DNA of 64,000 nt from Motilibacter rhizosphaerae. GTDB lineage: Bacteria; Actinomycetota; Actinomycetes; Motilibacterales; Motilibacteraceae. Positions within the stretch are counted from its first letter, which is position 1. Each line of letters begins with the position of its first letter. Location: the NCBI RefSeq assembly GCF_004216915.1, contig NZ_SGXD01000004.1, forward strand, positions 186,001 through 250,000, in the 5' to 3' direction. Under the pieces are notes generated by a model. The model was not told where the DNA came from. It saw nothing but the letters and a program-made list of their open reading frames with translations, and did no database searches. The position numbers were made by a program, and so were the translations under genes. Below are positions 56,934 to 64,000 of this stretch, one piece after another.

Positions 56934-57431
56934 GTGGCCAAGCGCTCCGCCCCTGCCGGACACGGCGGCACTCCCGCGACCGCGGCGCTGACGAGGGCGG
57001 GCATCGCGTTCACCGCCCACCCGTACGACCACGACCCGGCGGCGCCGTCCTACGGGCTGGAGGCCGCCGAGGTCCTCGGCGTCGAGCCGCAGCGCGTGCT
57101 CAAGACGCTCGTCGCCGACGTCGACGGGCGGCTCGTCGTCGGCGTGGTGCCGGTCGACCGCCAGCTCGACCTCAAGGCGCTGGCGGCGGCGGTCGGGGGC
57201 AAGCGCGCCGCGATGGCCGACCCCGCTGCCGCGGAGCGCTCCAGCGGCTACGTCGTGGGCGGCATCAGCCCCGTCGGCCAGCGCAAGCCGCTCCCCACCG
57301 TCGTCGACGCCTCGGCGCTCGCGCACGAGACGGTCTACGTCAGCGGGGGCCGGCGGGGGCTCGACCTCGAGCTCGCGCCGCAGGACCTGCTGCGCGCCAC
57401 GGGCGCGAGCGCGGCGGCCGTCGCACGCTGA
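56934..57431 (+). CDS. ybaK: YbaK/EbsC-type aminoacyl-tRNA deacylase
   Basis: 165-residue INS-superfamily editing enzyme, probably hydrolysing mischarged Cys-tRNA(Pro). It starts with a basic loop, then ALTRAGIAFTAHPYDHD, LGVEPQRVLKTLVADVDG (catalytic Lys), GKRAAMADPAAAER and GYVVGGISPVGQRKPLPTVVD (the GGxxPxG loop), matching YbaK. GTG 56934 is preceded by TAGGCT (56922-56927) at 6 nt, with no Shine-Dalgarno. It could be transcribed separately from the upstream LON gene. Confidence 0.93.
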   Translation: MAKRSAPAGHGGTPATAALTRAGIAFTAHPYDHDPAAPSYGLEAAEVLGVEPQRVLKTLVADVDGRLVVGVVPVDRQLDLKALAAAVGGKRAAMADPAAAERSSGYVVGGISPVGQRKPLPTVVDASALAHETVYVSGGRRGLDLELAPQDLLRATGASAAAVAR

Positions 57432-57462
57432 GCGGCCGGGGGGGGGTGCCTGGCTCGGGCGG

Positions 57463-58044
57463 CTAGGCCGCGGTCGGGCTGGACTCCTCGTCGGGGGCGG
57501 CCTCGAGCCGCGGCTCGCCCGCCCCGAAGCCCGCCGTCAGCGCGAAGTGGACGACGGTGGCGGCGAGCGGCCAGGCCACGAGCACGCCGTACGCGTGGCG
57601 CACCTGCTCGCGTCCGCCGGGACCGGCGACCCGGAACTGCTCCGGGGACAGCCAGCGCCCGACCTCCCAGGCCAGGCCGGCGGCGGCAGCGCCGCCGACG
57701 ACCAGCCCCAGCAGCACCGCGAGGCTGCTGCCCGAGCGCGTCCCGAGCACGACGAAGGCGACCAGGGCGCAGAGGATGCCCGCGACGAGCGTCGTGCCCG
57801 CGAACCACGCGTCCCGCCCGAAGTACGCCGGCACCGCCCCGCCCGCGGCCGCGTCGGCGGCGGAGACGTGCGGCGCGAGCCGGTCCCACACGAGCCCGGC
57901 GCCCAGGCCGAGCACCGCGGACGCGGCGGCCACGGCCGCGCCGAGCCCGAGGTCGCCGCGGCGGACCTCGAGCGGGCGGCGCGCGAGCCGGGCGGAGGGG
58001 AGCACGGGCCGGGACGAGGGGTACGGCACGGGGGCGTCTGCCAC
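57463..58044 (-). CDS. DUF2567-like membrane protein
   Basis: 193-residue protein with four hydrophobic segments after a basic N-terminus (SARLARRPLEVRRGDLGLG). A periplasmic loop lies between segments 1 and 2 (WDRLAPHVSAADAAAG), and the tail is acidic. Its position opposite ybaK and after dnaE matches the DUF2567 family of actinobacteria; the function is unknown. GTG 58044 is preceded by TAACCT (58052-58057) at 7 nt, implying a leaderless transcript separate from dnaE. It converges with ybaK across 31 bp. Confidence 0.75.
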   Translation of the reverse strand: MADAPVPYPSSRPVLPSARLARRPLEVRRGDLGLGAAVAAASAVLGLGAGLVWDRLAPHVSAADAAAGGAVPAYFGRDAWFAGTTLVAGILCALVAFVVLGTRSGSSLAVLLGLVVGGAAAAGLAWEVGRWLSPEQFRVAGPGGREQVRHAYGVLVAWPLAATVVHFALTAGFGAGEPRLEAAPDEESSPTAA

Positions 58045-58125
58045 GTCGTCCAGGTTACGACGAGATCACGGCCGCGCCAGCCACCCGACGGCGCGGCGGC
58101 GCCTGGGCCGGGGGACGTCCCCCGG

Positions 58126-61100
58126 CTAGCCCAGGCAGCTGGGGCCCAGCAGCGCCTTGAGGTCGCCGAACAGCGCCGGCGACGGGGTCACGCGCAGCCC
58201 GTCGTCGAGGCGCAGCACGGTCGTGCGGTTGCCGCCCTGCAGCGCGAGCTGGACCTCGGTGACCCCCGGGTGCGAGGTGAGCACCTCGCGCAGCCGCTCG
58301 ACGACCGGCGGGGTGCAGCGCGGCGTCGGCAGCGAGATCTTCACCGGCCCGCGGCTCCCGCTGTCGCTGAGGTCGGGCACCTGGAGGTCCATGGCGATGA
58401 GCTTCGGGACGTCCTCGCGCTTGTCGAGCCGGCCCTTGACCACGACGATCGCGTCCTCGGCCAGCGAGGTGGCGACGAGCTGGTAGGTCGCGGGGAAGAA
58501 GAGCACCTCGACGGCGCCCTCGAGGTCCTCCACGGTCGCGATGGCCCACGGGTTGCCCTGCTTGGTGAGCTTGCGCGTCAGCCCGCTGACGAGCCCGCCC
58601 ACCGTGACGACCTGGCCGTCGGGCCGGTCCTCGTCGGCCATGAGCGCGGCGATGCCGACGTCGGTCTGCGCGGCGAGGACGTGCTCCACGCCGAGCAGCG
58701 GGTGGTCCGAGACGTAGAGCCCGAGCATCTCGCGCTCGTAGGCCAGCAGGACGGCCTTGTCCCACTCCCCCACGGGCACGGGCGGCCCGCTCATCGCGCT
58801 CGGCTCGTCGGTGGACCCGCCGCCGAACAGCGAGTCCTGGCCCATCGCCTCGTTGCGCTTGACGTCGACGTGGAGGTCGACGTACTCCTCGTGGACCTCG
58901 AGCAGGCCGCGGCGCGTCACGCCGAGCGAGTCGAACGCCCCGGCCTTGACCAGCGACTCGATGGTCCGCTTGTTGCAGACGACGAGCGGCACCTTGGCGA
59001 AGAAGTCCTCGATGGAGCTGAACAGCCCGCTGCTCGTCCGCGCGCCGCAGACCGCCTCGACGACGTTGGAGCCGACGTTGCGGATCGCGGTCAGCCCGAA
59101 GCGGATGTCGGAGCCGCGCGGGGTGAAGTCGGCGTCGGACTCGTTGACGTCCGGCGGCAGCACCTTGATGCCCATGCGCCGGCACTCGTTGAGGTAGAGC
59201 GCGGACTTGTCCTTGTCGTCGCGCACGCTCGTGAGCAGCGCGGCCATGTACTCGGCCGGGAAGTTGGCCTTGAGGAACGCCGTCCAGTAGCTGACCAGGC
59301 CGTAGGCCGCCGAGTGCGCCTTGTTGAAGGCGTAGTCCGAGAACGGGACCAGGATGTCCCACAGCGTCTTGATCGCGGCCTCCGAGAAGCCGCGCTCGCG
59401 CATGCCGCCGGAGAAGCCGACGTACTCCTTGTCGAGGACCTCGCGCTTCTTCTTGCCCATCGCGCGGCGCAGCAGGTCCGCTCGGCCCAGCGAGTAGCCC
59501 GCGAGGTGCTGGGCGATCGCCATGACCTGCTCCTGGTAGACGATCAGCCCGTAGGTGTCGCCGAGGATCGGTGCCAGCGCCTCGGCGAGCTCCGGGTGGA
59601 TCGGCTCGACCGGCTTGCGGCCGTTCTTGCGGTCGGCGTAGTCGTTGTGCGCGTTGGCGCCCATCGGGCCCGGGCGGTAGAGCGCGCCGACCGCGGAGAT
59701 GTCCTCGAAGTTGTCGGGCCGCATCGAGCGCAGCAGCGCGCGCATCGGGCCGCCGTCGAACTGGAAGACCCCGAGCGTGTCGCCGCGCCCCAGCAGCTCG
59801 TAGGTCGGGCCGTCGTCGAGCGGGAGCGCCTCGAGGTCGACCGGCTCCTTGCCGTTGGCGACGATGTTGTTGAGGCAGTCGTCGATGATCGTGAGGTTGC
59901 GCAGCCCGAGGAAGTCCATCTTCAGCAGGCCGAGCGTCTCGCAGGTCGGGTAGTCGAACTGCGTGATGATCGCGCCGTCCTGCTCCCGGCGCATGATCGG
60001 GATGTGGTCGACCAGCGGCTCGCTGGACATGATGACCGCGCAGGCGTGGACGCCCCACTGCCGCTTCAGCCCCTCGAGCCCCATCGCCGTGTCGACGACC
60101 CGCTTGACCTCGGCGTCGGCCTCGTAGAGCGAGCGGAACTCCCCCGCCTCGCTGTAGCGCTTGTGGGAGGAGTCGAAGATGCCCTTGAGCGGGATGTCCT
60201 TGCCCATGACCGCCGGCGGCATCGCCTTGGTGATGCGGTCGCCCATGGCGAACGGGTGGCCCAGGACGCGCGCGGAGTCCTTGACGGCCTGCTTGGCCTT
60301 GATCGTGCCGTAGGTGACGACCTGCGAGACGCGGTCGTCGCCGTACTTCTCCGTGACGTAGGCGATGACCTCGCCGCGCCGGCGCTCGTCGAAGTCGATG
60401 TCGACGTCGGGCATGGAGACGCGCTCGGGGTTGAGGAACCGCTCGAACAGCAGGCCGTGCTGCAGCGGGTCGAGGTCGGTGATGCCCAGCGCGTAGGCCA
60501 CGAGCGCGCCGGCGGCGGACCCGCGGCCCGGGCCCACGCGGATGCCCTGCCGCTTGGCCCACGAGATGAAGTCGGCGACCACGAGGAAGTAGCCGGGGAA
60601 GCCCATCTGCGTGACGACGCCGACCTCGTACTGCGCCTGCTGGCGGACGTGGTCCGGCACCCCGCCGGGGTAGCGGTGCTGGAGCCCGCGCTCGACCTCC
60701 TTGACGAACCAGGACTCCTCCGACTCCCCCTCGGGCACGGGGAAGCGCGGCATGAGGTTGGCGCCCTCCGTGAAGGTCACGTCGCAGCGCTCGGCGATGA
60801 GCAGCGTGTTGTCGCACGCGTCGGGGAAGTCCGCCCACTGCTCGCGCATCTCCGCGGGGGACTTGAGGTAGAAGTCCTGCGCGTCGAACTTGAAGCGGTT
60901 GGGGTCGGCGAGGGTGGACCCGGACTGCACGCAGAGCAGCACCTCGTGCGCGGTCGCGTCCTCCTTGCGCGTGTAGTGCAGGTCGTTGGTCGCGAGGAAG
61001 GGCAGCCCGAGGTCCTTGGCGAGCCGGATGAGGCCCTCGTGCGCCCGGCGCTCGATGCCGATCCCGTGGTCCATGAGCTCGCAGAAGAAGCTCTCGCGCC

Positions 61101-61650
61101 CGAAGATGTCGCGCAGCTCGCCGGCCGCCTCGCGGGCCAGGTCGTACTGGCCGAGGCGCAGCCGCGTCTGGATCTCGCCCGACGGGCAGCCCGTCGTGGC
61201 GATGAGCCCCTTGCCGTGCGTCTCGAGCAGCTCGCGGTCCATGCGCGGCTTGTAGTACTGCCCCTCGAGGCTCGCCCGCGAGGAGAGCCGGAACAGGTTG
61301 TGCATGCCCTCTGTCGTCTCGGCGAGGAGGGTCATGTGCGTGAAGGCGCCGCCGCCGGAGACGTCGTCCTCGCCGCCGTTCCCCCACCGGACCTTCGTCT
61401 TCTCGCGGCGCGACGTGCGACCCGGCGCGAGGTAGGCCTCGGTGCCGATGATCGGCTTGACGCCCGCCGCCTTGGCCTTCTTGTAGAAGTCGTAGGCGCC
61501 GAAGACGTTGCCGTGGTCGGTCATGGCCAGCGCGGGCATCCCCATGCGCGCGGCCTCCTCGAACAGGTCGTCGAGCCGCGCTGCGCCGTCGAGCATGGAG
61601 TACTCGGTGTGCACGTGCAGGTGGACGAAGCTCGAGTCCTGCTGCGACAC
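58126..61650 (-). CDS. dnaE: DNA polymerase III alpha subunit (replicative)
   Basis: 1174-residue DnaE1. The N-terminal PHP domain keeps the metal ligands ([39 protein letters not shown]) associated with intrinsic proofreading in mycobacterial DnaE1. The catalytic aspartates are in [11 protein letters not shown] and KMDFLGLRN. The fingers motif is [12 protein letters not shown], followed by a helix-hairpin-helix and a C-terminal OB domain ([14 protein letters not shown]). GTG 61650 is used; a GAGGGGCAGGGGG run precedes it. Polymerase and proofreading would both reside on this chain. Confidence 0.97.
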   Translation of the reverse strand: MSQQDSSFVHLHVHTEYSMLDGAARLDDLFEEAARMGMPALAMTDHGNVFGAYDFYKKAKAAGVKPIIGTEAYLAPGRTSRREKTKVRWGNGGEDDVSGGGAFTHMTLLAETTEGMHNLFRLSSRASLEGQYYKPRMDRELLETHGKGLIATTGCPSGEIQTRLRLGQYDLAREAAGELRDIFGRESFFCELMDHGIGIERRAHEGLIRLAKDLGLPFLATNDLHYTRKEDATAHEVLLCVQSGSTLADPNRFKFDAQDFYLKSPAEMREQWADFPDACDNTLLIAERCDVTFTEGANLMPRFPVPEGESEESWFVKEVERGLQHRYPGGVPDHVRQQAQYEVGVVTQMGFPGYFLVVADFISWAKRQGIRVGPGRGSAAGALVAYALGITDLDPLQHGLLFERFLNPERVSMPDVDIDFDERRRGEVIAYVTEKYGDDRVSQVVTYGTIKAKQAVKDSARVLGHPFAMGDRITKAMPPAVMGKDIPLKGIFDSSHKRYSEAGEFRSLYEADAEVKRVVDTAMGLEGLKRQWGVHACAVIMSSEPLVDHIPIMRREQDGAIITQFDYPTCETLGLLKMDFLGLRNLTIIDDCLNNIVANGKEPVDLEALPLDDGPTYELLGRGDTLGVFQFDGGPMRALLRSMRPDNFEDISAVGALYRPGPMGANAHNDYADRKNGRKPVEPIHPELAEALAPILGDTYGLIVYQEQVMAIAQHLAGYSLGRADLLRRAMGKKKREVLDKEYVGFSGGMRERGFSEAAIKTLWDILVPFSDYAFNKAHSAAYGLVSYWTAFLKANFPAEYMAALLTSVRDDKDKSALYLNECRRMGIKVLPPDVNESDADFTPRGSDIRFGLTAIRNVGSNVVEAVCGARTSSGLFSSIEDFFAKVPLVVCNKRTIESLVKAGAFDSLGVTRRGLLEVHEEYVDLHVDVKRNEAMGQDSLFGGGSTDEPSAMSGPPVPVGEWDKAVLLAYEREMLGLYVSDHPLLGVEHVLAAQTDVGIAALMADEDRPDGQVVTVGGLVSGLTRKLTKQGNPWAIATVEDLEGAVEVLFFPATYQLVATSLAEDAIVVVKGRLDKREDVPKLIAMDLQVPDLSDSGSRGPVKISLPTPRCTPPVVERLREVLTSHPGVTEVQLALQGGNRTTVLRLDDGLRVTPSPALFGDLKALLGPSCLG

Positions 61651-61765
61651 GTCCGACGCCCCCTGCCCCTCGCTCCGCCACCAGCCCTCGAAGGGTACGA
61701 CGGACCGCCGACAGACACGCCGGAGCCCGCGGGAGCGGCAGGTCGCTCGGCGCGTCGCGGGAGGA

Positions 61766-61915
61766 CTACCTCCGGGTCTGCGCCGCGCGGCGCTCCTGCA
61801 CCTTGCGCCACACCACAGGAGCGACCATGAGCGCGAGGCCGGGCAGGCCGAGGCGGCCGCGCTTGAGCAGACGGAGGACCTGGAACGCCGAGAGGGCGGA
61901 GCGGGCTGCGGGCAT
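61766..61915 (-). CDS. Tiny putative membrane protein upstream of dnaE
   Basis: 49-residue ORF. The sequence begins [21 protein letters not shown], then one hydrophobic helix ([15 protein letters not shown]) and a basic tail [16 protein letters not shown] 61915 has no strong Shine-Dalgarno. It lies 9 nt from the GNAT stop, so it is probably co-transcribed with that gene. It resembles the single-helix small proteins often missed in annotation; expression is unproven. Confidence 0.5.
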   Translation of the reverse strand: MPAARSALSAFQVLRLLKRGRLGLPGLALMVAPVVWRKVQERRAAQTRR

Positions 61916-61924
61916 GACCGGCCC

Positions 61925-62371
61925 CTACCCCTGCAGCGGCTTGCGCATCCAGCGGTGCGGGATCCCCGCGTCGTCGAACTCCTCGCCGTACGCCGCGTAG
62001 CCGAGCCGCTCGTAGAACGGCACCGCCTGGACCTGCGCCCCGAGCACGCAGCTCGTCAGCCCGAGCGCGCGGCCCTCGTCCTCGACGGCCGCGACGAGCA
62101 GCCGCCCCACGCCGGTGCCGCGCGCCGGGGCGCGGACGGCGAGCCGGCCGAGGTGGGCGGTGTCGCCGTGCTCGGGCACCATCCGCACGGTGCCGACGAC
62201 CTCGTCGCCGGCGACCGCGAGCCAGTGGGTGGCCGCCGCGTCGAGGTCGTCGCGCTCGAGCTCCTCGGGCACGGCCTGCTCCTGCACGAACACCTCGTAG
62301 CGCACGTCCCAGGCGCGGGAGAAGCCCGCGTCGTCCGTGACCCGCTCGACCCGTACGTCCTCGACCCGCAT
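61925..62371 (-). CDS. GNAT-family acetyltransferase (YjcF/ElaA-like)
   Basis: 148-residue acetyltransferase. It contains [15 protein letters not shown] (typical of the ElaA/YjcF group), the acetyl-CoA loop [23 protein letters not shown] and [14 protein letters not shown]. It ends with [11 protein letters not shown] 62371 is preferred to ATG 62380 because GGCAGGA lies upstream at a suitable distance. The substrate is unknown. Confidence 0.88.
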   Translation of the reverse strand: MRVEDVRVERVTDDAGFSRAWDVRYEVFVQEQAVPEELERDDLDAAATHWLAVAGDEVVGTVRMVPEHGDTAHLGRLAVRAPARGTGVGRLLVAAVEDEGRALGLTSCVLGAQVQAVPFYERLGYAAYGEEFDDAGIPHRWMRKPLQG

Positions 62372-62401
62372 GCCGCGCATCCTGCCAGGGGCAGCGGCAC
62401 C

Positions 62402-62566
62402 TCAGCGCGGGAGGTTGCCCCCCACGCCGGTGGCGCGCACGACCGGGTGGCGGGAGGCGGCGAGCCTGCGCAGCAGCACCCCCACCGCGACCACCAGCAG
62501 CCCCGAGACCGCGGCCCGCGCCCGTCCCACCTGCAGCAGCGCCCCGAGGGCACCCCAGCGTCCCAT
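62402..62566 (-). CDS. Tiny putative membrane protein
   Basis: 54-residue ORF beginning MGRWGALGALLQVGRARAA, with one hydrophobic helix (VSGLLVVAVGVLLRRL) and a C-terminus SRHPVVRATGVGGNLPR. ATG 62566 is preceded by GGGGAGG at 5-6 nt, a good ribosome binding site, and it precedes the GNAT gene by 30 nt. It is similar in layout to the 49-residue ORF near dnaE. Confidence 0.55.
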   Translation of the reverse strand: MGRWGALGALLQVGRARAAVSGLLVVAVGVLLRRLAASRHPVVRATGVGGNLPR

Positions 62567-62725
62567 CCCGACCTCCCCGTCGACCGTCGTACGCAGACGG
62601 TGCCCGCGCACGGGGACCGTCAAGCGGTCGCGGGGAGGGCGGCCGGTCGTGAGGTCAGGCCGGGGGCCGCGGGGTAGGAGCGCGAGGGCAGGGGCACGCC
62701 CTGGGCCGGTCCTGGAGGAGGGCGC

Positions 62726-64000
62726 GTGGCGAGTGGACGGCACGAGCGGGCGGCCGGGCCCCCCCTCGGCGGCAGGTACGCCCTCGCGGTGGCGATCGTC
62801 GTCCTCGGGCTGTGCCCGGGCATCGTCCTCACCACGACGTCCACGACACTGGTGCCGCTTCTGCAGCACGACCTGCACGCGTCGCGCCAGGGGCTGCAGC
62901 TGACGGAGGGCATGGCCGACGCGGGCTACGCGCTCGGCGCGGTCTTCGCCGCGCACCTCGCGCAGGGTCGGCTGCAGCGCAGGATGTTCCTCTGCTACGA
63001 GGCGCTGTTCGTCGTCGGCGCGGTCCTCGCGGCGAGCGCGCCGGTGCTGGCCGTCTACGCCGCCGGCCGCGTGCTCGAGGGGGTGGCGTCCGGCCTGCTG
63101 CTCGTGGCGGCGCTCCCGCCGCTGGTCACGCGGCACGGCTCGGCACGGCTGCCGCTGACCTTCGGCATCGTCAACGTGGCGCTGTTCGGCGCGAGCGCGG
63201 TCGGCCCGCTCCTGGGGGGCCTCGCCGCCAGCGAGGGACACTGGCGCCCGCTGGTCGCCGCGCTCGCGGTGCTGGGGGCGGCGGGGGCGCTCGTCGCGCA
63301 CCTCGGCTACGACCGGTTCGACCCGCCGCGCCCGGGTGCGCCGGTCGACCGTCCCGCGCTGGCGCTGGTCGTCCCGGCGGCGCTGCTGCCGTTCTTCGCC
63401 ACCTCGGTGCTGCAGGGCAGGTCGCTGGCCGCACCGCTGGTCCTCGTCCCGTTCGCCGCCGGGATGCTCGCCCTGGTCGCGCTGGTCGTCGTCGAGGCCC
63501 GCTCGGACGACCCGCTCATGCCCGTGCGCGCGCTCGCGACGCAGCTGCCGGTCACCGGCACGGTCGTGGCGATGGTCGGCGGGGCCGTCTTCGTGACGGC
63601 CCTGCAGCTCGTCCAGCTGCTGCTCGTGCAGGGCCAGTCGCGCTCCCCGCTGGCCACGGCCCGGCTGCTGCTGCCGCTGCCGCTGGGCGCGGTCGCCGCG
63701 GCGGTGCTCTTCGCGCTGCTGTTCCGCACCCGCTGGGTCCCGCTGGTCGCCGACCTGGGGCTCGCCTGCCTCGCCGCCGGGTGCGGGCTGCTGCTCCTCG
63801 CCGACCGGCAGTCCTCGGACTGGGTCGTGCCGGTCGCGTCGGGCGTGCTCGGGCTCGGCGCCGGCGCCACCGTCAGCCCGGGCCTGCTCCTCGCCGGCCT
63901 CGGCGTGCCCTCACCGCAGCTGGGCCGCGCGTTCGCGCTCGTGCAGCTGCTCCGGCTGGAGGCGGCGTACGCCGTCTCCCCCGTCGTCGTCGCCCTGGCC
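62726..64000 (+). CDS. MFS transporter, EmrB/QacA-like, 3' truncated by window edge
   Basis: At least 425 residues of a major facilitator, probably the 14-helix drug:H+ antiporter type. The first helix (YALAVAIVVLGLCPGIVLTT) is followed by LVPLLQHDLHASRQGLQLTEGMADAGYALGAVFAAHL, AGRVLEGVASGLLLVAALPPLV and NVALFGASAVGPLLGGLAA. GTG 62726 is chosen because GGAGGAG lies 5 nt upstream, and the frame is open to the window edge with no stop. The substrate is unknown. Confidence 0.85.
   Translation, partial: MASGRHERAAGPPLGGRYALAVAIVVLGLCPGIVLTTTSTTLVPLLQHDLHASRQGLQLTEGMADAGYALGAVFAAHLAQGRLQRRMFLCYEALFVVGAVLAASAPVLAVYAAGRVLEGVASGLLLVAALPPLVTRHGSARLPLTFGIVNVALFGASAVGPLLGGLAASEGHWRPLVAALAVLGAAGALVAHLGYDRFDPPRPGAPVDRPALALVVPAALLPFFATSVLQGRSLAAPLVLVPFAAGMLALVALVVVEARSDDPLMPVRALATQLPVTGTVVAMVGGAVFVTALQLVQLLLVQGQSRSPLATARLLLPLPLGAVAAAVLFALLFRTRWVPLVADLGLACLAAGCGLLLLADRQSSDWVVPVASGVLGLGAGATVSPGLLLAGLGVPSPQLGRAFALVQLLRLEAAYAVSPVVVALA

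Noticed and set aside
57547-61830. Long plus-strand frame opposite dnaE (1427 codons)
   Set aside because: It mirrors the dnaE codons and has no recognisable motif.

Overview
The window is about 64 kb of very GC-rich chromosomal DNA. It is densely packed, with many 4-bp stop/start overlaps, frequent GTG starts and a few TTG starts. The gene order (dnaE; hisDCBH-hisA/priA-hisF-hisI; trpE; trpC-trpB-trpA; lgt; gltB-gltD; pyk; pdtaR; polA; rpsA; coaE) is the arrangement I know from actinobacteria, for example the Rv1547-Rv1631 stretch of Mycobacterium tuberculosis. Missing trpF beside trp genes together with a PriA-like HisA, a PHP-type DnaE and an exonuclease-dead PolA fit Actinomycetota. A PilZ-domain protein hints at c-di-GMP signalling. 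I cannot name the genus from sequence alone, and I see no prophage, insertion sequence or CRISPR array.

Layout. 1-3.3 kb: a ROK kinase fragment and a three-gene ABC-2 exporter. 3.3-9.1 kb: coaE, a B12-binding/LuxR regulator, an MFS transporter, a glycosyltransferase pair and rpsA. 9.3-15.1 kb: a methyltransferase, a divergent quinone oxidoreductase/HxlR pair, a PilZ protein and two secreted proteins. 15.1-23.8 kb: a fused ABC exporter, polA with a divergent thioesterase, a palindromic element, a GNAT enzyme and a frameshifted DUF554 gene. 23.8-28.7 kb: a complete branched-chain amino acid transporter (livF-G-M-H-K). 29-37.5 kb: pdtaR, tRNA-Leu(CAA), pyk, gltD and gltB. 37.7-47.6 kb: one long minus-strand run hisI-trpE-(three small membrane proteins)-trpCBA-mauE-dsbA-lgt-VIT. 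47.7-56.1 kb: a TIGR03085 protein, a repeat array, then hisF, a secreted trypsin-like protease, hisA/priA, a small membrane protein, hisH, hisB, hisC and hisD. 56.2-64 kb: a LON-domain protein, YbaK, DUF2567, dnaE, two tiny membrane proteins, a GNAT enzyme and the start of an MFS exporter.

How the genes work together. The his cluster is split into two minus-strand blocks, and the second (hisI-trpE...) runs straight into tryptophan synthesis. PriA-type HisA probably serves both pathways. gltBD, the liv transporter, his and trp genes make this a nitrogen and amino acid region. DnaE, PolA, RpsA, CoaE and Pyk supply core functions. Many transcription units appear to be leaderless, with a TANNNT -10 box 6-7 nt from the start codon.

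The most unusual items are: a CarH-like cobalamin-binding module fused to a LuxR helix-turn-helix (4025-4864); a secreted S1 protease with Ig-like repeats embedded between hisA and hisF; a probable CTG start codon coupled to the preceding stop; two palindromic/REP-like intergenic arrays; and a frameshifted DUF554 gene.
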